A DNA stretch of 64,000 nt from Alphaproteobacteria bacterium (lineage in GTDB: Bacteria; Pseudomonadota; Alphaproteobacteria; Rhizobiales; CAJQND01), in assembly GCA_024227565.1 (NCBI GenBank), contig JAAEUE010000333.1, positions 1-64,000 of the forward strand, given 5' to 3'. A model generated the notes under the pieces. The model did no database searches, was not told the origin of the DNA, and worked only from the letters and a program-made list of their open reading frames with translations. Position 1 is the first letter of the stretch; each line of letters opens with the position of its first letter. Shown piece after piece: positions 1-7,358 of the stretch. A program made the position numbers and the translations under genes.

Positions 1-190
1 CATCATCTGCACATGTCACGTGAATGACGGTCTAGACACGCCCCCGGTACACGGCAGTGGGGAACATATAGAGAACACAACCATCTATGTCAAGGACTAT
101 TTTCATGTATTTTTACGTGTGCCGGGTTGTGGGGCTTTATTTCAGAACGTTTGGTGTTGTTCATTACAGCAAATGGCCTGACCCAGGCGA
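1..190. other. Left-edge non-coding stretch
   Basis: No credible reading frame, RNA gene or hairpin was seen here. The stretch is AT-rich compared with the bulk of the window and lies downstream of the beta-hydroxylase gene on the minus strand. Confidence 0.5.
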
Positions 191-811
191 TTATGCCAAG
201 GCTCTGCGCATTGCCTCTTCAGAATCGTGATATTTGACGTGGGCGAAATCGGTGGGCAACATGTCTACCAGGAGATGAATGCGTGAAGCGTCGCTGTTGT
301 TCTCCACGCCGTGCATCACTGTGTTATTGAGCTCAAAAAGGTGACCGGTCTCAAAGTGGAAGCGCTTATTTTGAATAATGAATGTTACGTCTTCATGGGT
401 CGTTATTGGCACATGTAATCGATGGATCTTTATCAATATGCCCAAGTCGGTGTGGGATCTGATGACTTGGCCAGGACCCAGCTCTGCCAGTTGAACCCGG
501 ATGGGCATGCAACCAGGGAATTCAGGTACGATACTCGTTTGAATGATGGCATCGACCTCTTCGAACAGACCGCGTTCACTGTAGCGGAGAACATTAACAA
601 TTCCGGAGAGGGCTTCATGGAGAATATTCCGGCTCGCGAAGCCCGGCCTATCATTGTAAAAAAATACGGAGTTGCCCGGTCTGTTGCGCGCCAACGTGGT
701 GCGGGTCTCTTTGTCGACTTGCCAGAAAGAGGCCGGTTGAGTTGCTAACCGCTCGCTCAACTCGCTGATGTCCACGCTTTGGTACGGGACAAACGGCCTA
801 CCCAGATCCAT
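191..811 (-). CDS. Aspartyl/asparaginyl beta-hydroxylase family dioxygenase
   Basis: A 206-residue protein of the Asp/Asn beta-hydroxylase family (Fe(II)/2-oxoglutarate dioxygenases). The iron triad is readable: His120 and Asp122 in the HTDLG segment and His167 in the VMHGVEN segment. Arg177 in SRIHLLVD fits the 2-oxoglutarate-binding arginine. No signal peptide or membrane segment is present, so it should be cytosolic. Relatives hydroxylate Asp, Asn or Pro in proteins, free amino acids or peptide natural products; nothing here fixes the substrate. The start is ATG. GC is lower than in most of the window, as in the sulfotransferase gene opposite, so the two may have arrived together. Confidence 0.85.
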   Translation of the reverse strand: MDLGRPFVPYQSVDISELSERLATQPASFWQVDKETRTTLARNRPGNSVFFYNDRPGFASRNILHEALSGIVNVLRYSERGLFEEVDAIIQTSIVPEFPGCMPIRVQLAELGPGQVIRSHTDLGILIKIHRLHVPITTHEDVTFIIQNKRFHFETGHLFELNNTVMHGVENNSDASRIHLLVDMLPTDFAHVKYHDSEEAMRRALA

Positions 812-857
812 TTTTATCTCCAGTGCCGGTAGTCTGCCGACCGCGTTCTTGCTCTAG

Positions 858-937
858 TGCAACCGCCGATCAGACGGAATCGGCTGAGCGGGGATAAGTT
901 GCTCGCCCGTAACGAAAATCTGGGGCATCTTCCGCTC
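858..937 (+). repeat. Dispersed 80-base repeat, copy 1
   Basis: Aligns without gaps to the minus strand of 35741-35820, with 61 of 80 positions identical by hand count. The shared core GGATAAGTTGCTCGCCC (892-908) is invariant. Upstream of the core a stem forms between 867-876 and 881-890 with eight of ten pairs; copy 2 has all ten, and at one pair G-C here is replaced by A-T there. This suggests an extragenic palindromic element or a structured RNA rather than coding sequence. Confidence 0.65.
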
Positions 938-960
938 GGTTTGAGCGGAAGATGCCCTAG
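920..960. repeat. Perfect 15-bp inverted repeat (hairpin)
   Basis: Arms GGGCATCTTCCGCTC (923-937) and its exact complement (943-957) flank a 5-base loop. Three further pairs, one a wobble, extend the stem. On the minus strand the stem is followed after three bases by four T residues, so it could terminate transcripts heading towards the hydroxylase gene. On the plus strand there is no T run. Confidence 0.7.
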
Positions 961-1155
961 TGCCACAAAGGCTCCCATGACCTAACCTCAATGCAAGTAG
1001 AGACGGACGGGGGCTCAAGAGATCTGTCTTTACTTTAACACCTTCATTTCTGCTTTGTCGCGTTGACGCCCAAAATGACAAACAGTACCAATGTGGTACC
1101 TCATCCAGGTGGCTTTCCAATGTTATCCTCAAAACACCAAGACCAATAGCGTGCG

Positions 1156-1785
1156 ATGATCATCTCGCATGAACTGCGTTGCATTTTTGTGGCGGTGCCA
1201 AAAACGGCAACCCACGCCATCCGATTTGCTCTGCGGGAGTATATGGCACCCGATGACGTGGAACAGGTTGGTCTCTTCCTAAAGAAACGATCTCACTATC
1301 CAGGTATTCGCGACAAGATGCACGGCCACATTGGCGCTGCTGACCTGCGCGCTGCGGTGGGGGCGGAGATTTGGGATGACTATTTCAGCTTTGCGTTTGT
1401 CAGGAACCCCTGGGATCGGTTCGTGTCGAGCTTTTTCTTTCTGCTTCGCAACCACCCCACGATGATCAATGATCCGTTCCGATTCATGCCTCAGTTTCTA
1501 GAAAATTCGCAGCGGCGCAATAGGATCCAAGTTCAACCCCAATACGATTTTCTATATGACGAAGAGGGGACCTGCCTCGTCGATTTTGTCGGGCGCTATG
1601 AAACCCTCCAGCAAGACTATGATGTCATATGCAAAACGCTGGACATTGCCTCTACGAAACTCGAACGTGTCAACAGCTCGATCCACGGCGATTACCGAAC
1701 CTACTATACCAACGAACTCAGAGCGGCCGTGGCGGAAACATACAAAAGCGACATCACGGCTTTTGACTATAAGTTCGATGATTAA
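1156..1785 (+). CDS. Sulfotransferase family 2-type protein
   Basis: A 209-residue protein with both PAPS-binding signatures of the sulfotransferase superfamily. The 5'-phosphosulfate loop is VAVPKTATHAIR (residues 12-23). The 3'-phosphate region is FVRNPWDRFVSSF, with Arg83 and Ser91 in the expected positions. This arrangement is typical of Golgi-type carbohydrate sulfotransferases and their bacterial relatives. No signal peptide is seen, so it would act in the cytosol. The substrate is unknown. It is divergent from the hydroxylase gene across a 344-base gap and shares its lower GC. Confidence 0.85.
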   Translation: MIISHELRCIFVAVPKTATHAIRFALREYMAPDDVEQVGLFLKKRSHYPGIRDKMHGHIGAADLRAAVGAEIWDDYFSFAFVRNPWDRFVSSFFFLLRNHPTMINDPFRFMPQFLENSQRRNRIQVQPQYDFLYDEEGTCLVDFVGRYETLQQDYDVICKTLDIASTKLERVNSSIHGDYRTYYTNELRAAVAETYKSDITAFDYKFDD

Positions 1786-1972
1786 GACAACATGACGGCG
1801 AAAACCCAACGCGGGTCAGCCCCAAGTGCCTGATCTGCCATACCGTGCCTGGGCGTAGGCCGCGTTAGCTTTCGAGGGTGCACGAGCGCTCAAGTTAGCC
1901 AATAAGCAGGCAGTGCTTGGCGTTGCTGTCTCTCATTGACAACACCCGGGCGGGCACTACGCTGGGCGCGTT

Positions 1973-2932
1973 ATGACATCTCAACCGCCCAGTTACACCG
2001 TCGAGTTCCTCCTGATCGACAACTTCTCCATGATCTCTCTGGCGTCTGCGGTGGAGCCCTTGAGAATTGCCAACAAGCTTCTGGGCCAGGCGCGGTTTGC
2101 CTATCACTGCGTATCAGTAGATGGAAACCCGGTGACTGCAAGCAGTGGTTTCGAGCAATCGGTGAGCGGCCGGCTGGCAGACGCCGAGCGGGCCGATTTG
2201 CTCGTGATCTGCAGCAGCGATGACGTGGAATCGGTCGGTCTGCCGCCAAGCCTTGGCGCCGAACTTCAGAAGCTCGAGCGCCATGGGACGGCTCTTTCGG
2301 CAATTTGCACTGGAACCTATTTGCTGGCCAAGTTCAAGCTCTTGCGAGGCCGGGCCTGCACCATTCACTGGGAGTATTCAGATATTTTCCGTGAGACCTT
2401 TCCCGAGGCAGAGCTGCGATCTGGGGTCTGCATTGAGGATCGGGACTTGCTGACGAGTTCTGGCGGCACCGCGCCGCTGGACCTCATGATCCAGATCGTC
2501 CAGCGGGTGGCCGGAGAGCAGGTTGCCCGAGATGTGGCCGACATCGCAATTCACCACAGCCTGCGCGATGAAACCGTTCACCAAAGGCTGGATGCCCGGG
2601 CGCGCTATGACGTTACAAACCCCACCTTTCTAAAATGCGTTCGTCTGATGGAAGCAAACGTTGAGGATCCGCTCAGCCTGGAGGAACTCTGCTCGCACCT
2701 CAACATCTCGCCGCGGCAGCTGCAAAGATTGTTCAAGAAATTTGCCAAAACCGGGCCGCACGCCTTCTACTCCCGCCTGCGCCTGGACCGCGCCAAGCAA
2801 ATGCTGCGAAGAACCTCCATGACAATCGTGGATGTGGCTCTGGCCAACGGCTTTACAAGCACCAATTCCTTTACCCATGCCTACAAGAGGGCGTTTGGCG
2901 TCTCTCCTGGATTTGACCGCAGCTCAAACTGA
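1973..2932 (+). CDS. GlxA-type AraC family transcriptional regulator
   Basis: A 319-residue regulator with an N-terminal DJ-1/PfpI-like (class I amidotransferase-like) domain at about residues 10-170. It includes the AICTGTYLLAKFKLL nucleophile-elbow region and a downstream STIHWEYSD-like stretch. A C-terminal AraC helix-turn-helix follows at about 220-315 (LNISPRQLQRLFKKF and TSTNSFTHAYKRAFGVSP). GlxA-type proteins often control amino acid or quaternary amine catabolism, such as glycine betaine, carnitine or arginine. No such operon adjoins it; the next plus-strand gene is a MocR regulator 1 kb away, so its target is not evident. Confidence 0.88.
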   Translation: MTSQPPSYTVEFLLIDNFSMISLASAVEPLRIANKLLGQARFAYHCVSVDGNPVTASSGFEQSVSGRLADAERADLLVICSSDDVESVGLPPSLGAELQKLERHGTALSAICTGTYLLAKFKLLRGRACTIHWEYSDIFRETFPEAELRSGVCIEDRDLLTSSGGTAPLDLMIQIVQRVAGEQVARDVADIAIHHSLRDETVHQRLDARARYDVTNPTFLKCVRLMEANVEDPLSLEELCSHLNISPRQLQRLFKKFAKTGPHAFYSRLRLDRAKQMLRRTSMTIVDVALANGFTSTNSFTHAYKRAFGVSPGFDRSSN

Positions 2933-2942
2933 AGCATTCGCG

Positions 2943-3827
2943 TTACGCAAACCGCTTGGCGCCCACCACGCACAGAACCACAAGCACCGTAACCGCAATC
3001 ATCATGCCTTCCACCGGCTCTCCCAGCACAAGCCAGGCCAAAGCCAACCCGAAGAACGGCTGAAGCAGCTGAAGCTGGCCCACCGCCGCAATGCCGCCCA
3101 AGGCCAGCCCGCGGTACCAGAACACAAAGCCGATCAACATGCTGAAGACAGAGACATAGCCAAGCCCAATCCAGGCCGGCAGGCTGATGCCCGACCAAAC
3201 GGCAGGCAAACTCAGCGCCGCAACGATGGCCATCACCGGCAGGGCCGCAACGAGCGCCCAGGAGATCACCTGCCATCCACCCAGCCGGCGCGACAGCAAA
3301 GCCCCCTCCGCATAGCCCAGACCGCAGGCAATCACGGCGGCGATCATCAGCACATCGCCAGTGAGCGAGGCCCCGCCGCCTTGCAGCAGCGCAAAGCCTG
3401 CCACCAGTGCGGCGCCCACGCTGGAGAACAGCCAGAACGCAAGCCTGGGCCGTTCGCCGCCCCGCAGAACACCAAAGATCGCGGTCACCAGCGGCAAGAT
3501 GCCGATAAACACAATCGAGCGGGCAGAGGTGATGTGCTGCAGCGCAAGTGCGGTGAGCAGGGGAAAGCCGGCCACCACACCTAGCGCAACAATGATGAGC
3601 GAGTTGGCGTCCTTGGCCAGCGGCCGGGTTTGCCGCAGAGCCAGCAGCAGCGCTGCCCCCAGGATGGCGGCAATGACCGCCCTGGCGGACGTCAGGAACA
3701 GCGGCGAAAACCCGCCCACGGCAACCCGCGTCGCTGGAAGCGAAGCGCTGAAAATGAGGACGCCGAGAAGGCCGCTGCCCCATCCTGCGCCCCAGGTTGG
3801 GGTTGATCTGGTCAGTGTCTGCTGCAT
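2943..3827 (-). CDS. EamA (DMT superfamily) transporter
   Basis: A hydrophobic protein of about 294 residues with roughly ten membrane segments in two EamA repeats, as in drug/metabolite exporters. Two starts are possible: ATG at 3839, or ATG at 3827. The latter is preferred because GGAG lies six bases upstream of it. The gene is divergent from a MocR-type aminotransferase-like regulator about 105 bases away, a common arrangement in which the regulator controls the transporter. The likely role is inner-membrane export of a small metabolite, perhaps an amino acid, but the substrate cannot be read from sequence. Confidence 0.87.
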   Translation of the reverse strand: MQQTLTRSTPTWGAGWGSGLLGVLIFSASLPATRVAVGGFSPLFLTSARAVIAAILGAALLLALRQTRPLAKDANSLIIVALGVVAGFPLLTALALQHITSARSIVFIGILPLVTAIFGVLRGGERPRLAFWLFSSVGAALVAGFALLQGGGASLTGDVLMIAAVIACGLGYAEGALLSRRLGGWQVISWALVAALPVMAIVAALSLPAVWSGISLPAWIGLGYVSVFSMLIGFVFWYRGLALGGIAAVGQLQLLQPFFGLALAWLVLGEPVEGMMIAVTVLVVLCVVGAKRFA

Positions 3828-3907
3828 GCCGGTCTCCATTTGCCGGTCTTTTCAATAGCTGGCGCCGTGGCGGCAAGGACAGTGACAGATCAGTACAATC
3901 TGATAGA

Positions 3908-3935
3908 ACTGTATTGGTAAGGAGGACCATACAGT
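3908..3935. promoter_or_regulatory. Inverted repeat around the MocR gene Shine-Dalgarno
   Basis: ACTGTATTGGT (3908-3918) and ACCATACAGT (3926-3935) are complementary apart from one extra T. They flank AAGGAGG (3919-3925), which is the ribosome-binding site of the MocR gene, and the right arm touches the TTG start. It could be an autoregulatory operator, since MocR proteins commonly bind repeats in their own divergent promoters, or an RNA hairpin presenting the ribosome-binding site in its loop. Confidence 0.5.
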
Positions 3936-5347
3936 TGGATGATCATCGGGCCGAAATGCCCAAAACCACCACGCGCACGGCTGCCGTCATGGACGCAATC
4001 GGCCGGCGCATCGCAAGCCGCACTTTGACCGCAGGCGAAAAGTTGCCGTCGATCAGGGGGTTTGCCGCCACCATGCAGGTTTCACCTTCAACAGTGGTTG
4101 AGGCCTACGACCGTCTTGCTGCTGCGGGCATTATCCGCTCGCGGCCCGGCTCTGGATTTTATGTGGCGGGAAGTTTGCCGCCACTGGTCTTGGCCGAAGT
4201 TGAACCGCGGCTTGAGCGCGAGATCGACCCGTTCTGGGTGGCGCGCCAGTCGCTTGATGCAAACCCTGAAGTGCTGCGCCCAGGTTGCGGCTGTCTGCCG
4301 GCAGACTGGCTTCCGGGCGGCGCGATCCGGCGCGCGATCCGCGCCCTTGCGCGGGCTGATGAAGCCGTTCTGACCGACTATGGCGTAACCCGCGGCTCGC
4401 TGGCGCTGCGCGGCCTCTTGGCCCGCCAGTTTGCAGCCGAAGGGATCGATGCTGGCGCCGATCAGATTTTGCTGACCTCGTCGGGAACCCAATCGATTGA
4501 TTTGATCTGCCGCTCATTGTTGCAGCCGGGCGATACGGTGCTTGTTGACGATCCGTGCTATTTCAACTTTCAGGCCCTGCTGCGGGCCCACCGGGCCCAG
4601 ATTGTGAGCGTGCCCTATACGCCGTCAGGGCCAGATACCGCGGCGTTCGAAGAAGCCCTCCGCAGCCACCGCCCGCGGCTCTACATCACCAACAGCGCGC
4701 TGCAAAATCCAACCGGCGCAACCCTTTCTGCGCAGACGGCACACAAGGTTCTGACCCTTGCGGCGGCCCATGATCTCACGATTGTCGAGGACGACATCTT
4801 TGCAGACTTCGAACCGGAACCCTCCACCCGGCTCGCAACCCTTGACGGCCTGTCACGGGTGATCAGGATCGGCAGCTTTTCAAAAACCCTGTCGGCCTCA
4901 ATCCGCTGTGGCTACATCGCCGCCCGTGCCGATTGGATCGACGGGCTGGTGGACCTTCAAGTGGCAACAAACTTCGGCGGCCCGAGCCCGGTTGCCGCCG
5001 AGCTTGTGTTCAGCACCCTGAGCGACGGCAGCTACCGCAAACATCTGAGCGGGATCCGGGCAAAGTTGGCCAGACGCCGGAAGAACATGGCAGACCAGCT
5101 TGCCACGCTGGGGATCTGGCCGTGGACGATGCCGCGTGGTGGGTTCTATCTGTGGTGCCGGCTGCCAGATGAGATGGATGCAGCCGAGGTTGCCAAGAGA
5201 GCGATCCATGAAGGGGTCATCCTGGCTCCGGGCAATGTTTTCAGTGTCAATCAATCGGCGACGGACTTCATGCGCTTTAACGTGGCCCAAATGGAGGGGA
5301 AGGTTGTCGAGGCGCTGGCTCGTTCGATGGATGCGGTGAGAGGTTGA
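3935..5347 (+). CDS. MocR-type PLP-dependent transcriptional regulator
   Basis: A GntR-type winged helix (segment LTAGEKLPSIRGFAATM and following) is fused to a class I aminotransferase fold, the MocR architecture. The PLP lysine is expected in IGSFSKTLSAS, and the DDPCYFNFQ and VEDDIFADFE segments match fold-type I cofactor contacts. The start is chosen as TTG at 3935, giving 470 residues, because a strong AAGGAGG lies nine bases upstream; ATG at 3956 is the alternative. MocR proteins sense PLP or amino-compound aldimines. The divergent EamA exporter is the probable target. Confidence 0.87.
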   Translation: MDDHRAEMPKTTTRTAAVMDAIGRRIASRTLTAGEKLPSIRGFAATMQVSPSTVVEAYDRLAAAGIIRSRPGSGFYVAGSLPPLVLAEVEPRLEREIDPFWVARQSLDANPEVLRPGCGCLPADWLPGGAIRRAIRALARADEAVLTDYGVTRGSLALRGLLARQFAAEGIDAGADQILLTSSGTQSIDLICRSLLQPGDTVLVDDPCYFNFQALLRAHRAQIVSVPYTPSGPDTAAFEEALRSHRPRLYITNSALQNPTGATLSAQTAHKVLTLAAAHDLTIVEDDIFADFEPEPSTRLATLDGLSRVIRIGSFSKTLSASIRCGYIAARADWIDGLVDLQVATNFGGPSPVAAELVFSTLSDGSYRKHLSGIRAKLARRRKNMADQLATLGIWPWTMPRGGFYLWCRLPDEMDAAEVAKRAIHEGVILAPGNVFSVNQSATDFMRFNVAQMEGKVVEALARSMDAVRG

Positions 5348-5398
5348 GCGATCCGGCATTGCCATTGGCGCGCCAAGATTGTGTTTTAACGTCCGCAA

Positions 5399-6100
5399 AT
5401 GTCAGTCATCAGCACTATTTTCAAACTGTTCTTAATGCTTAACGTGAGTTGCCTTGTCCTGAGCGCTGGTGCGCAGTCAGCTTCGGCCCAAACTGCCCAG
5501 GTGCAAACCCAAGCCGAGCTTCAAACCCGGATCGCCGCTCACAAGCCGGCAACCCACCGGTTCGTGAAGGACAAGCCCCTTGTGGGCTGGGTGCTGAAGA
5601 GCAGCCGGTTTGAGGATATTCCCCAGGCGATCCGTGAACACCTGGGCGATGTGGACAAGACCAAATACACCCAAGACTATCTGGAAGAAAACCAAGGCAC
5701 CATCATTGCCCTGCAGATGGATGACGACAAGCCTGACTTCTACATCATCAAGAAGGTGGCCTTTGACGCTGACTATAGCGAGGTTGAGGTGGCCGCAGCC
5801 CTTGGGCGGAACCCGGCACTGATCGACTGGATGAAAACAGAGCCCGAGCTTGCAAAGATCCTGAAAACCGGTCCGGACGCGATCGTCGGCGCGCGCAAGT
5901 CGGTGCAGGTTGAAATGCTTAAACTGTCAGCATTGGGCTATGCGTTGGAGAGGCCGGTTACCATTCAATCGCCTTGGGGCGAGCAGAGCAAACCGGCAGG
6001 CGAAGAGGCTTATCTGGCGCCGGATCGTGCGAGCGGCCAATATTACCTGATCAATCAGGGCGACAAGGGACATCCCTTAAGCTACGTGCCGGTGCGCTAG
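5399..6100 (+). CDS. Secreted protein of unknown function
   Basis: A 233-residue protein not assigned to any family. It has an N-terminal signal peptide (hydrophobic LFLMLNVSCLVLSAGA, likely cut near the SASA sequence at about residue 30). The mature part is mixed alpha/beta-like and charged, without Cys pairs, repeats or a recognisable catalytic motif. Export to the periplasm is the only safe inference. It starts 52 bases after the MocR gene and is convergent with the ATP-grasp gene, with a one-base gap. Confidence 0.7.
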   Translation: MSVISTIFKLFLMLNVSCLVLSAGAQSASAQTAQVQTQAELQTRIAAHKPATHRFVKDKPLVGWVLKSSRFEDIPQAIREHLGDVDKTKYTQDYLEENQGTIIALQMDDDKPDFYIIKKVAFDADYSEVEVAAALGRNPALIDWMKTEPELAKILKTGPDAIVGARKSVQVEMLKLSALGYALERPVTIQSPWGEQSKPAGEEAYLAPDRASGQYYLINQGDKGHPLSYVPVR

Positions 6101-6101
6101 C

Positions 6102-7358
6102 CTACTTGGCGTCATCAGCCTCGTACGCCTTGTCCGCCTTGTCCGCCTTGGCGTGCAACATGGCTTCGAAGGCGCGAAACGCCCGGCCCATGGGCGCGCC
6201 CTTGTAGGGGAAGATGTCCGGCGGGTCCATGTCATGGACGATCAGGGCATTGTCGGCCTCAAACACCACCAGACGGCCGTCTTGGGTTTCGGCACAATCG
6301 ATCCCGAAATATTCAAGCTTCGCCGCATCAGCCAGGGCCGCCAGGGCATCTGCATGGCGGGCGGCAAACTCTATCTCAAAGCCGGCGAAGAACTGGGCTT
6401 CCTCGCTGCGCTTGTCCACGCTGTCGGCCATGTCGGCATTCAAATACCAGATGGCCCAATGGTCTGAGATCGCCATGTGGACGGGGAAGGGGCGGCCATC
6501 GATCAGGACAATGCGGTATTTGCGGTAAAGTCCGTCGGCGCTGGAATAGTCGATGAACCGGCTGATGAAAAAGGACTCATCCTCAGAGCCTTCAAGGTAG
6601 GTGGCCACATCATCCGGCCTCACCAGCTTCACCAGGCCGCGCCCGGCGTGCGAACCGACCGGCCGCACCAACAGGGGAAAGCTGAACATGGTGAAATCGT
6701 CCGACCGGCGCTTGTTCTTGTGCGCAAAGACATCCAGCTCGTCTCTGGTGCAGCGCAGAGTGGGAGGGCAGACCAGATCAGGCAACGGGTTCAAGGTGCG
6801 CCAAAGCTCGTCGCGCTCCAGTCCCATAATGTGCTCAGGCAGGTTGAGAACCGGGCGCGGCCAGTTTTCAACATGGCGTGCAATCTGGGTCAGAAAGGCC
6901 CGCGCGCCGTCCGTGTCCCCGGGCGCGGCCACAAACGCCACATCGTGGTTCGGTAGCGGATCGGGCAGAGGCGTGTCCGGCAGCACGTAGAGCGTTGTGA
7001 GACCCACGGCTTGACCGGCCAGCAAAAATTCGATGGGCGTGTTGCCCCCCATGCGGATGGGCGCAGCCAGCACCAGAATTTCCAGATTGGGGGCTGTTTC
7101 CGAGGCGATTCTGAACATTTGCTGCTGGGTCAGCGCCAATTCCTGATAGCCCAGGCCGTCTTCAAGATTGCCCCTCAGCTGCTCGATGACCGCCAGGTCC
7201 ATCAGCGCTCCCATGTTGCTCGAATCTTGCGCCATCGCCAGCAAGAGCTGAGTGGAAAGCGGCGCAAGGTCGCCGCCCTCAAAAGCCAGTTTCGTCAGCG
7301 GTGCCAACCCAAGCCGGGCCTGGCCCCAGTCCTCGCCGGTTGGAGCGGTTTTCAACAT
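6102..7358 (-). CDS. ATP-grasp domain protein paired with a TPR-sulfotransferase
   Basis: A protein of about 418 residues. A helical, TPR-like start (about 1-85) precedes a RimK-like ATP-grasp region. Phosphate and adenine-site segments are FPLLVRPVGSHAGRGLVKL and YRKYRIVLIDGRPFPVHM, and the magnesium-binding end is YFGIDCAETQDGRLVVFEADN. ATP-grasp enzymes join a carboxylate to an amine or thiol via an acyl phosphate. The C-terminus carries short lysine/aspartate repeats encoded by tandem 9-base units near 6120-6150. ATG at 7358 overlaps the stop of the upstream sulfotransferase, implying coupled translation; GTG at 7379 is an alternative. Confidence 0.75.
   Translation of the reverse strand: MLKTAPTGEDWGQARLGLAPLTKLAFEGGDLAPLSTQLLLAMAQDSSNMGALMDLAVIEQLRGNLEDGLGYQELALTQQQMFRIASETAPNLEILVLAAPIRMGGNTPIEFLLAGQAVGLTTLYVLPDTPLPDPLPNHDVAFVAAPGDTDGARAFLTQIARHVENWPRPVLNLPEHIMGLERDELWRTLNPLPDLVCPPTLRCTRDELDVFAHKNKRRSDDFTMFSFPLLVRPVGSHAGRGLVKLVRPDDVATYLEGSEDESFFISRFIDYSSADGLYRKYRIVLIDGRPFPVHMAISDHWAIWYLNADMADSVDKRSEEAQFFAGFEIEFAARHADALAALADAAKLEYFGIDCAETQDGRLVVFEADNALIVHDMDPPDIFPYKGAPMGRAFRAFEAMLHAKADKADKAYEADDAK

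Larger units (their letters stand above)
812..1155. other. Intergenic region with a repeat copy and a long hairpin
   Basis: This 344-base gap separates the divergent hydroxylase and sulfotransferase genes. It holds one copy of an 80-base repeat (858-937) and, partly overlapping it, a long perfect hairpin (920-960). The 92-codon minus-strand frame crossing it has no recognisable domain. Nothing was recognised in 961-1155, which presumably contains the sulfotransferase promoter. Confidence 0.6.

Noticed and set aside
854..1132. 92-codon minus-strand frame sharing GEQLI with a frame near 35780
   Set aside because: The similarity comes from the nucleotide repeat; outside the core the substitutions change residues freely, and there is no ribosome-binding site or domain.
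2832..3584. 250-codon plus-strand frame
   Set aside because: Antisense to the EamA gene; His/Arg/Gln-rich composition typical of a shadow frame in GC-rich DNA.
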